From Jaltomata sinuosa (lineage: Eukaryota > Streptophyta > Magnoliopsida > Solanales > Solanaceae), in contig QJPP01000001.1 in the NCBI GenBank assembly GCA_003996215.1, positions 1,364,001 to 1,428,000 on the forward strand: a stretch of 64,000 nucleotides of DNA, given 5' to 3'. The notes below the pieces were generated by a model. That model made no database searches. It had not been told where the DNA came from and saw only the letters and a list, made by a program, of their open reading frames with translations. Of the stretch, positions 1 to 9,600 are shown one piece after another (the first letter of the stretch is position 1; every line of letters begins with the position of its first letter). The position numbers were made by a program, and so were the translations under genes.

Positions 1-37
1 TTCAATTAGTATTTTTCACTTTTCTTTTTCATCTAAG

Positions 38-40
<3 letters not shown>

Positions 41-73
<33 letters not shown>
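41..73. repeat. (AT)n microsatellite
   Basis: An uninterrupted run of alternating A and T of about 30 bases. The surrounding bases 1-590 upstream of the sterol oxidase gene hold no coding signal. Bases about 264-398 look like the 3' part of a decayed Stowaway-type MITE, ending in an AAAACGGAAGGAATATT-like terminus without a clear left partner. Confidence 0.85.
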
Positions 74-75
<2 letters not shown>

Positions 76-592
76 ATACAACATATGTTATATAGATTTT
101 AAAAAATAAAAATTGTGATTACAAGAAAGTTTTTTTAAAAAAGATATAAAGCTTGATAATACAAGGGTAAAATAGGCATTTAAAAAATTCAATTAGGATA
201 AAGGGGAGAGAATGATTATTGTTCAAAGTTAAGGGGGGTGTTTGATTTTTGAAGCAAAGTTCGGGGGTGTAAACGAATTTCAACTCTTTAATTTCAACCG
301 CTTAGAGCACAAGATTCAAAAATCTTTTTTATTTTTCTTAAACTCGACCAGTGCCAGATCAAAATTAGACAAGCAAATTAAAACGGAAGGAATATTACTA
401 TTCATCACATAACAATCTCTACCTTAAAATACTTACTAACATCCAATAATGAATTAACCAATCCACATTTATAGTACACCTAATGATAATCCTATGAATT
501 CTCCCCACCACTTCCTTCCTATAATTTTAAAGAATTCCACTTTCTTTTTCTTCATTTCTATCTTCAAACTTCCCTTTTCCTCTTTTCCCCTC

Positions 593-620
593 TCTCTCTC
601 TATACATATATAGAGAGAGA
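593..620. promoter_or_regulatory. Perfect 12-bp inverted repeat in the SMO1 leader
   Basis: TCTCTCTCTATA (593-604) and TATAGAGAGAGA (609-620) are exact reverse complements separated by the four bases CATA. The element lies 85 bases before the ATG at 705, after a CT-rich stretch. It could be a hairpin in the 5' leader or, because it contains a TATA-rich centre, part of the core promoter. The sequence alone does not decide between these. Confidence 0.45.
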
Positions 621-704
621 CAACAAACAAAAAAATCAAGAAAACAAGAAGAAGAAGAAGCATAAGATCCAACATTGTTGCAAAAATAGCCACATTTGCA
701 AAAA

Positions 705-3700
705 ATGTTACCTTTTGAGAGCATTGAAGAGGCATCTATGTCTCTAGGGAGAAATTTGACAATTGGAGAGACATTATGGTTCAAATACACAGCAGATAAA
801 TCAGATTTCTATCTGTATTGTCACAACACAATATTTTTGATAATATTCTACACATTGGTCCCATTACCAATGGTTATTATTGAGCTAATGAGGTCCAACA
901 AGTTTGAAATATACAAGATTCAACCCAAGACCAGATTTTCTTTATCTGAAATGATGGAATGCTACAGAAAAGTTCTCATCACTTTTGTATTTGCTGTTGG
1001 TCCTCTCCAGTTTTTCTCATATCCCATCATTGAGGTGTGTATCCCATCCATGCATTGTTTTTTTTTACACAAAAAAGTCCCAATATTGCCCTTAGACAAT
1101 TTGGCCCAAAAGTGCTTCTAGCGCAAAAATACTCTTCCTACTAATGATTGTTTCAGGTCGAAAAAAAAATGCAATTAAAATAAGAAGAAAATAGCCAAAA
1201 ATACCTTTGAATTGTTCGAAATAAGTTAGGGGTAGCTCTGACATATTAATGACCTAAAATTAAAATCAAATGGTGGCCTTAATTTTTTTTAAAAAAAATT
1301 AATTATGTTTTTTTATGAAGTATATTCTTTTAGCTCTTTGAGATGCAAAATTATTTATTATTTTTTAATAATTTATTTCAATTGATAATATAACCAATTC
1401 ATTTAATCTTTCTTGTGACATAGTATTCGAGATGTGTCAAATATTTTTTAATAATTATTTTTTTTATATAAAAAATTTATTTTTCCTACCATACTCTAAT
1501 TTATAACCTATTATTGCTAAAAAAATGGGCTCCTCGAATTTGGAGGACTAAGACACCCACCTTTTTAAAACCTTTTAGAGCCGACCATGAAACAAGCTTT
1601 CTTATTTCGAATAGTTTAAGATATCGTCACACAACACAAGACTATAAATTTAATTTGGTTATTTAGAAAATAAAGCAAATAATATGCTGTATCGAGCTAA
1701 AATACATTGATGGTGATTTTTTTAATTCTTTTTTAGAAAACTAATATAGTGTATCAATTAAATTCTTTGTATGTGTGATTACCTTAATGTGATGTAAGAA
1801 ATGAAAAAATATTAGGATTCTCTCTCTAATGCAAATGAATTTATATTTTTAAATTTATACATGTCCAAAACTTCCAATACTATACTTTGCATGTAATAAT
1901 TGACAATTCTGAAACATTTTTTTTTTCATCAATTTTGATAGACCTTTGTGGTCAAGTTTATGATTTTGAGATCTTTGAATTGAATTGTAATATTGAATTT
2001 AAAATATTACAAGTCTTTTCTTACACTCAATAATTACGTGCAATAGGAACATCTAATTTTTTTTATAATGGTCTTGATTTTTCCTATTAAGTGTAGTACT
2101 ACACTACTCCCTTTGTCCCAAATTAATAGCCATTTTAACTCCAAAAAATTATCCCAAATTAATTGTTTCTAACTGTAATCTTAACGCAAGAGTAGTTTTT
2201 TTAATAACTACTCCCTCTAGTTCAATTAAATAAATTGTTGACACTTTTTATGGTTCAAAATGAAGAATTTTTCAAAGACCAAGAATGTATTAATTATTTT
2301 TTTCAGAATTATTCTTCTTTTTAATGGGGTTCTCAACTACTTTTAAATCGTAAATAATGACTATCTCTACTTATAAAAAGAGTTTCAAAAAAATCAAAAA
2401 AGTAATATTGACAAATTACCTTTTAAAATTAATGTCTTTAAATATCTTTCTTAAGGTAGTATTGCTCAATTCTTAAAAAACATTTACTAGAATAACTAAA
2501 TAAACTGTATCTTGTATTTCTTAGTTTTTTTAATGGACGTAAAAAAAAACTAAAATAACCGTTAAAATGGTAGGGAGGGAGTTCCTAGGATATAAGGACA
2601 CCAAAATATCTATGCATGTCTTGAATTGAACTACTTCACAGGTTGTCTTAAAATTTTGAACTAGAATCTTTTTCACTGAACTCTATATGGTAAAGTTCAA
2701 TAAACCTTAAATGCAGCCCAAGATTCTATGTTGCTGCCTCTTGACATGTTGCACCCAAAAAAAAAAAAAGGAGAGAAGTAAAAACCAAGAAAGATACTCC
2801 CTCCGTCAATCATTACTTGTCCATTTTCATATTAACACAAAAATTAAGAACCGAGCTGCGGAACTAACAAGTCTATTAGAAAGTCGAATTAGCAACTTTT
2901 ACACGAATTTTCAAGTGGATGAAATCGGTCGAGTGGTCTCAGTTGGAGATGGGATTGCACGTGTTTATGGATTGAACGAGATTCAAGCTGGGGAAATGGT
3001 TGAATTTGCCAGCGGTGTGAAAGGAATAGCCTTGAAGTAGTAGTAAATGATAGGGGTAATTTTACCATATTACCCTTTGAATATAATAAATTTAGTACTT
3101 TGAAAAACGCATTAGATAATGAATTGTATTTAATGCTAAGGGTAAAATGGGTAGAAATAAGTAAATTATCCATTGATTTTATAAACTGGACAAGTATTGT
3201 TGGACATTCTAAAATACAAAAGTGGACAAGTAAAGATGAACGGAGGGAGTAGAATAATATACTAGTATTTTTTTCTCTCTCTCATTATTGAATTTTTGTA
3301 CTGTATTTGGACTTTGTGCAGTGGGTTGGAATAAGGACAAGTTTGCCCCTGCCATCTGCATCAGAAGTGTTTTGGCAACTACTTGTGTATTTCATAGTTG
3401 AAGACTATGCAAACTATTGGCTTCATAGAATGCTCCATCATTATAAATGGGGTTATGACAAAATCCACAGAGTCCATCATGAATATGTGGCCCCAATTGG
3501 TTTTGCTGCACCTTATGCCCATTGGGCTGAGATTATTATATTGGGCTTGGCTTCTTTTCTTGGCCCACTTATGGTTCCTTGTCACATGTTCACCTTTTGG
3601 CTTTGGTTTGTCTTGAGGCAAATTGAAGCCATTGAGACTCATAGTGGGTGGGTACACATCACATTTTATTTTAATTTTATTTCAAGTCATAGTGTCACGA

Positions 3701-5170
3701 GTTTGAATTTAATGACCTTTTTGTCGTTATTGTTCAATTGAGCAGACAATTTAATGACCAAGATATCACGAGTTTGAATCTTAGTGATATCTTTGTTGTT
3801 GCTGCTCAATTGACCATTTCAGCGACCTCTTAGTCATTGTTGTTTAATTGAGCAAATAGTTTAACGACCAAGATATCACGAGTTTGAATCTTAGTGACAT
3901 CTTGGTCATTGCTGCTTAATTGACCATTTCAATGACCTCTTGGTCATTGTTGTTCAATTGAGCAAACAATTTAGTGAACAAGATATCACGAGTTTGAATC
4001 TTAGTGACATCTTTGGTCGTTGCTGCTCAATTGACTAGGAAGTTTAATGGTCAAGAGATCACGATTCAAATTATATTGTCATGAGTTTGAATTTCAGTGA
4101 CCTCTTGGTTGTTGTTATTCTCAATTGAGCATACAACTTAATGACCAAGATATCACGATTTAAACTGCAGTATCACGAGTTTGAATCTTTATGACATCTT
4201 GGTTTGTTCAATTGAGCATACAATTTAATGACCAAGATATCACGATTTAAACTATCACGAGTTTGAATTTTAGTGACATCTTGGTCATTGCTGCTCAATT
4301 GACTATTCGTTACTCTTCGGTAAATTTATTTATTTTTTTTAGAAGAAAGAATATCAATTTTAATATGGAATTTCAATTATGTAGGTATGAATTTCCATGG
4401 AGTCCTTCAAAATACATACCATTTTATGGTGGAGCAATATACCATGATTATCACCACTTTGTTGGGGAAAGTTGTCACAGCAACTTCGCTTCAGTCTTCA
4501 CTTACTGTGATTACCTCTATGGAACCGACAAGGTCAGTTCACGTTAATAAATATTTAATTGTGAACCCAAAACTATGACGTCTATGAGTTGAAGTTCAGA
4601 ACTCATAAACTCTAAATTCTGATTCCGCCTCTGTATCTATATGAGCAAAATATGTTTTACCGTCTTCTATAATATCTTTGCTTGTTTTATTTTGCAGGGA
4701 TACCGATACCAGAAGGAAGTCTTCGAAAAGGTATCAACATAACATTCTTTCCTAAAAAAGAAACAAACCTTAATTTTGTAAAAAATTTAATTTAACAATT
4801 AGATCAAGAGAAAAGAGCATGAAGTTCTTTCATTGGGGGAACATTAGGAGCTTTCATTGCCTTTTTTGTTTCCTTTTGCCTAAGGTAGAAAGAAATACAG
4901 TAAAATCTCTTTATAACAACGTTGTTTGTTTAGATATTTTTTGGTTGTTATATATTAGCGAAATGCTATTACAGAGAATATATAGTATAACATGTCGTTA
5001 TAATAAAATGTTATTATAAAGAATATATGACTGTTATAGAGTGGTCTGTTCATAGATAAAAAGCATGTTAAGTTATCTAACTTTTGTCTTGTGAATAATG
5101 ACAGAGAAGAGAGAAATTCAGAATGGAAGACAAAGTTGATGGATCTACACCTCAATTCAAATCTGAATAA
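705..5170 (+). CDS. SMO1: Methylsterol monooxygenase, SMO1 type (C-4 sterol methyl oxidase)
   Basis: Exons 705-1034, 3322-3647, 4385-4532, 4698-4730 and 5105-5170 join in frame with GT..AG borders to 300 aa. Family role: ER membrane di-iron enzyme oxidising the 4-alpha methyl group of 4,4-dimethylsterols in sterol synthesis, with cytochrome b5 as electron donor. Seen: the three histidine clusters of the fatty-acid-hydroxylase superfamily, HRMLHH (145-150), HRVHH (159-163) and HDYHH (239-243), plus hydrophobic stretches near residues 40-60, 90-110 and 180-205. The N-terminus (MLPFESIEEA, then GRNLT..ETLWF) fits plant SMO1 rather than SMO2. The ATG at 705 is chosen because it matches the family start; the upstream in-frame extension begins with TTG. 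Solanaceae also have SMO paralogues used in the cholesterol branch, so the exact paralogue is open. Introns 1, 2 and 4 are loaded with repeats. Confidence 0.93.
2107..2581. mobile_element. Stowaway-type MITE in SMO1 intron 1, probably nested
   Basis: The left end (CTCCCTTTGTCCC, then a GCCATTTTAAC block) and the right end (GTTAAAATGG, then TAGGGAGGGAG) are imperfect inverted repeats about 475 bp apart. A second CTCCCTCT terminus at about 2212 points inward without an obvious partner, suggesting that one element inserted into another and decayed. No coding capacity is seen. Confidence 0.6.
2797..3249. mobile_element. Stowaway-like MITE carrying a mitochondrial gene fragment
   Basis: The ends CTCCCTCCGT (2797) and ACGGAGGGAG (to 3249) are inverted repeats that continue imperfectly for about 35 bp, sharing an inner TACTTGTCCA block. 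TA is duplicated at 2795-2796 and 3250-3251, the Tc1/mariner-type target duplication. Length is 453 bp. The right half (GGGTAATTTTACCATAT, ACAAGTATTGTT and so on) is homologous to the element at 41099-41358 in reverse orientation. Between the left arm and that half lies the atp1 piece at 2851-3037, absent from the other copy. It sits in intron 1 of the sterol oxidase gene. Confidence 0.88.
2851..3037 (+). pseudogene. atp1: Fragment of mitochondrial atp1 (ATP synthase F1 alpha) inside a MITE
   Basis: Translation from 2852 gives about 62 residues (RAAELTSLLESRISNFY, then DEIGRVVSVGDGIARVYG, then AGEMVEFASGVKGIAL) that match the N-terminal beta-barrel region of plant mitochondrial F1 alpha, starting a few residues after its initiator. 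The match stops after GIAL; a TAG follows two codons later. No frameshift or stop interrupts it, so it is either recent or little diverged. It lacks the Walker A region and most of the protein and cannot encode a working subunit. It lies in sense orientation within intron 1 of the sterol oxidase gene. It is nuclear DNA of mitochondrial origin (NUMT); the family identification is from memory of the protein and is strong. Confidence 0.92.
3740..4310. repeat. Tandem repeat of about 110 bp in SMO1 intron 2
   Basis: Blocks containing CAAGATATCACGAGTTTGAAT, CTTAGTGACATCTTGGTC and GCTGCTCAATTGA recur. ATATCACGAG occurs near 3762, 3873 and 3984, giving a period of about 110-111 bp, and decayed, shorter or partial units follow near 4150 and 4236. 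The array fills most of the 737-bp intron. Spacing between units varies and the units diverge, so it is an ordinary tandem satellite-like array. Confidence 0.85.
4897..5045. mobile_element. Small MITE in SMO1 intron 4
   Basis: Starts ACAGTAAAATCTCTTTATAACAA and ends near ATATGACTGTTATAG; both arms are rich in TTATAA units. The same terminal pattern (ACTGTAAAACTCTTATAA and the opposing GACTGTA) borders 50343-50775, so the two appear to be one family. It fills much of the short last intron (4731-5104). Boundaries are approximate and no clean target duplication was identified. Confidence 0.5.
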
Positions 5171-6694
5171 ATGCAATAACCTTTTTGTTGTGTTTTGTTG
5201 TTATTGTTATTTTAAATGTGTAATCATGTTCTCTTTGTATTTCGAGACAAGTTGATTTAGTAAAACGTTGGATTAAGTACTGTGAATGTAAGTGTTTTTG
5301 CTCTATCAAGCACTATATATATGGAGTGCTTGCATAGTTAATTTGTGTTTTTTTTCTTAATTAATGTAACCTTTAACTGTAACACTTGTAGTTCTACTTC
5401 TATATGCACCATCTTTCGCAAACTATATATTAAGCTATGCCATATTATATTTTCTTTAATGCAAAGTGTACTTTACCTTGCATCAATTGGCAAGAACTTA
5501 ATCAAATTTTGAACCATTTCTACATTTCACAAAGTAAAAGTACTATGCTAATCATAAGAGTAGACGTGTAAGATTGAGAGTAAACCATTTGTTTTCTTTT
5601 TTGTGAAAAACAAAACAGAAATCTTAGGAGTAAAGACCAAATTGTGCTTCAAGATGATACGTCACATTTGACTCTTTATTTTTAGCATCTATAACAAGAA
5701 GATAATATGTATCAAGTATAATAACCAATACTAAAATAACAAGCCCGTCTAGCTCAGTTGGTAGAGCGCAAGGCTCTTAACCTTGTGGTCTTGTTTTCTT
5801 TTCTCTTTATTTCTGTTATTTTTTTCTTTCTGAATTTCAAACTTTGCTTTTTCCGGAGATTGTTAGTTTGTTACTACTCTCCAATCCCAAAATGTCAAAC
5901 TCTTTTTAGAAATAATTTAGTTTTGAATTTCTCATTAGATTAGTCACACAATTTTCTATAACTTGTTTTAGACCACAAATTTCAGAAGTTTATTCTTTCT
6001 TTAGTTCTGTGCTCAATTTCTTTAATTTATCACACTTGGCCACATAAATTAAAACGGAAGGAGTATTATGTTATACCTTTTCCTCTTCAAGATCACTACT
6101 CTACTCTACTTTTGTCTCTTCAAATGCTCTAACATTAATAAGTGGATGCTAAGACTCAACAAGCAGTACCGTTCCCACTTTCCACCGCATTGAAAACGGG
6201 ATTCCCAATTTCATATTCTTTATACTCTTTCATTTTTGCTTTTTACTGAAAATAGAAAAAGAACACCACAGAATCCTAATAATTCAGTTGACCAACTATC
6301 TGAACTTTCACCTTATTAGTGAGAATTCGATTCCCAACACGGTTATTTGCATGAACAGACTTCAGAATGTATATTTTTCTTTTAACTCGAAACAGAAACA
6401 AGTACCTTTTCCAGTTCTAAGTTCTAAAATAGATCAGCAACATCTCACCATTTCTCGAAACTCGACAGAGAAAACCACCACCCATGTATATAACATCAAA
6501 TTAAACACCAAAATTTTTCTCTAGCTTTACTACATTCTGGTTAAGTCTATCTTTGCATAACAAAAGCCCTCAAAAGATGTAAGCACTCAATCTTCTACTC
6601 TTCTGATCGTAAGTCTCCCTATGATCTATTAGTTCAAAAAACTGAGCGAGATATCAAAAGCTCGTCATTCATGGGGAAAGGCTGTGTCGCTCAT
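5171..6694. other. Intergenic region between convergent SMO1 and TBL2-like genes
   Basis: The sterol oxidase (+) and the WD40 gene (-) converge here, so this is 3' UTR and intergenic DNA on both sides. Apart from the tRNA fragment at 5743-5790 it holds a poorly preserved MITE-like segment at about 5873-6068 (ACTCTCCAATCCC at the left, AAACGGAAGGAGTA at the right). The short open frames at 5758-5943 and 6288-6524 have no recognisable similarity and are AT-rich, so they are not called as genes. Confidence 0.6.
5743..5790 (+). pseudogene. 5' two-thirds of a tRNA-Lys(CUU), truncated
   Basis: 48 bases match nuclear plant tRNA-Lys: acceptor 5' strand GCCCGTC, D arm with TAGCTCAGTTGGTAGAGC (the A box), and the anticodon arm with CTCTTAA, anticodon CTT. 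The match ends after the variable-loop bases GGTC. The T arm, B box and 3' acceptor strand are missing and are replaced by a T-rich sequence. It cannot fold or be made as a normal tRNA. It may be a reverse-transcribed tRNA fragment or the head of a tRNA-Lys-derived SINE; no SINE tail was seen next to it. Confidence 0.85.
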
Positions 6695-9600
6695 TCATGA
6701 TGCATTCAGGGATGGAGCTGCCCACAACTTCACTTTCTTATCGACACTAGCTGTGGCCAACACCAGAATTTGCTTGTCACCTGATACAACGAAAAGAAAA
6801 GCAACTTAATAATGTTAGACCTTTTCCATAAAACGACGTTTGTTGAAACTTTCTGCACAAAAGGAACACTATTAATTTTCTTCTGCTGCCGTCGGAAATC
6901 CTTGCTAAATGCACTCTATGAATTTAAAGCCTGATGGTTATTAAGCTACTACGCCCTCCATTTCAATTTGTTTGTCTTAATTTCCTTTTCGGTCTGTTTC
7001 AAAAAGAATTCCTGTTTCCTAATTTGGCAAATATTTAATTCCAAAATCCCCCGTGGCATGTTTAAGAGCACAAGATTAAAGACATTTTAGTATATTATAC
7101 ATATCTTTAGTTTACGACCACAAGATTCAAAAGCCTTCTTTACTTTCTTAAACTCCGTGTCCTGTCAAATTAAGACAAACAATTCGAAATAGAGGGAGTA
7201 CAATTTTTTCAACAGCAGGGGGAAGTGTAGATTGATAGCTTACTCCTAAACCACGAGGATTTGGTCCTATTATTCAATTTTTCCTTTTCGCTCCAATATT
7301 TTTCATACTTTTCTCCATCATAGCTTTAATGACAGAAAGCGAGTCTTGTCTCCATAATTGCTAAAATATAAGGAAGACTTCAGAAAAGCCATTAAAAACT
7401 AAGAGGAAGACACATTGAAAGCAAGATGCCAGCCAAAAGAAGACCAACTATTGTTTGACTTAGTGACAAAAGACTTCGAAAAAAAAAAAGGAAAAAAGCT
7501 GATCCTCTTTATGACCTAATGTAGACAAGAAAATAAAATAAAATAGAATCACACATAATACAGAACTTCACTTAGGTTGGGAGAGAGACTTACCCATTGG
7601 AATCGGAGAAGGCGACCATGCCATGTCAGTGATATCACCTGTACACAAAAAGTGGAAGAAAATAAATTTTGAAATCAAGTTAACACAAGTTGATAGCGTG
7701 GCTGGTATGGCTGGACTACCAACCACAGTGGCAGAGCCACGTTGAACACTCTGGGTTCACGGGAACCCTTGCTACTTCCACAAATTTTGTTTTCTTGTAA
7801 ATCAGACTCATACTATTGTTGTGCACCCAGTAGACAAAAAGCATTGAGGTGCACAAGTCAATGAACAAATTACTTGCATCTTTGTCGGAGACTTTCTTTT
7901 TTAGTTTTCTAATACGATTCTTATTTTTGTAGTATATTGTGTTTGGACATACAATAAAAGTTGTAAAACACTGATTAACTAATGAATTGTGATACTTAGG
8001 CCAAGGGTTCTATTCCTTTGTGGTATTTCTATTAGATGATCATTTTTTATGGTTTTCCTCTTCTGCTATTTGTTTCAGTTTATTTTTCTTCTCTCTTTCA
8101 TTTTATTTCCAATATATTATTGCCCCTTTTTTTCTCTTTTGATTCTATTTGTAATCCCAAGTTCACTTATCATCTCTTGCAGGTTACCGATCAATTACTT
8201 GTAACTTGATAATATGAAACTACTTACATCGTTGGTAAAAGTTAAACTCTTTTGGAAAAAGAAAATCTCTATTCTCTCCTCTCTCGTCCAACTCCATTCC
8301 AGTAACTTTCAGTTCTCACTTTGGCCATCACAAGAATTGCAAGTCTGGCATCCTACACTCATGACTTTGTCCCTCTTCTAGTGTCAACAGTGGTGCACCC
8401 ATCCTTATAAAATCCTGGATCCGCCCCTGATCAGCCACCTTCAAGCACCATGATAGTTCAACAGTACCCTCATCTCTTATTGACCTAAGACATCCCCTCT
8501 CATCACCTATTGAACTAAGACATCCCCTTCTCATATCCTATTGACTAAAGACATCATACTGCTTCATACAAAATTTCACCTACAACACAGAAACTATGTA
8601 AGCGTCTAACTGAAGCAGAGTTCTAAGACAAAACTCATGACTTAAAACAAGAATAGTAAGTACAATGGTTCCAACACAGAGCCTCACAGCACCTAGGAAC
8701 AATGAAATCTAGCTCAAAATGTTCATGACTCCTGAGGAAACTGAAAAAGTAACCCTCATGAGGAACAGAAAAGGTAGCAAGGCAATACAGAGCTCAACGG
8801 AATGAAAGCTAAGAACGGGGATGATGTCTCGCTTAGATTCAAGCTAACACTATATGAATATTCCTCCTTTTGATGGGGTAGGAATGGCAGGATGGGATTT
8901 GGAGAAGGTTTGCAAAGGATGTGCTAATGTATTCCATTCAGGTTCTTGTTGTCTTATCTATTAGGAAAGGAACAAAAAGTTGAACTGTTGCCAAGAAGCA
9001 TCCAGTCATAGGATCTGCTTCAAATACAGAAGAATTTTCTGGTTCTGCACATATGAAAGGATGAAAATGGTGGAACATTTTTTGAGAAAGGCGTTAAGTA
9101 ATTTGAAAAGCATACCGTCATGTGCTTTTTCAGCTGTGTCCAAAACCTTCCCAGTCTCCGTACATAGCCATTGCATCATTGAACCATGAGTGGTGGCCAA
9201 TATCTTTCCATCAGGTGATACACATAAACGGTCATAGTGTAAAGTTGTGCCACTCGCATCCTTAAGGGGAATAGGGAACACCTTTAATGTCTTAGGGTCC
9301 TCCGAAAGATGATAGCGCACTGCAGAACAAGAATGTGTTGCACAAGAGCCAAATGAAAATTAATTAGACGAGGAAATAATGGTAAATTAGTAACTATAAA
9401 GAGCTAGGGAGGGAAAGATGTACCATTAATATTCCACACTCGGATGGTACCATCCTTCGATGCAGTTATTATTTGTTCAGAATTCGGGCTAAAGCATAGC
9501 CACGTCACTGCACTCTGTACAGCACCCATATAAAATTTAGACATATACAGGCACGACTAAACAAAGCAACACATTAACAGAAAATCCAAAGAAAAGGTCA

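Noticed and set aside
2711..3040. 109-aa frame as a new gene or fusion exon
   Set aside because: Only the part after 2851 is meaningful and it is a fragment of mitochondrial atp1; the rest is MITE arm and low-complexity sequence.
3740..4310. Repeat array considered as CRISPR-like
   Set aside because: Units of about 110 bp diverge and are contiguous, with no constant short repeat or unique spacers, inside a plant intron.
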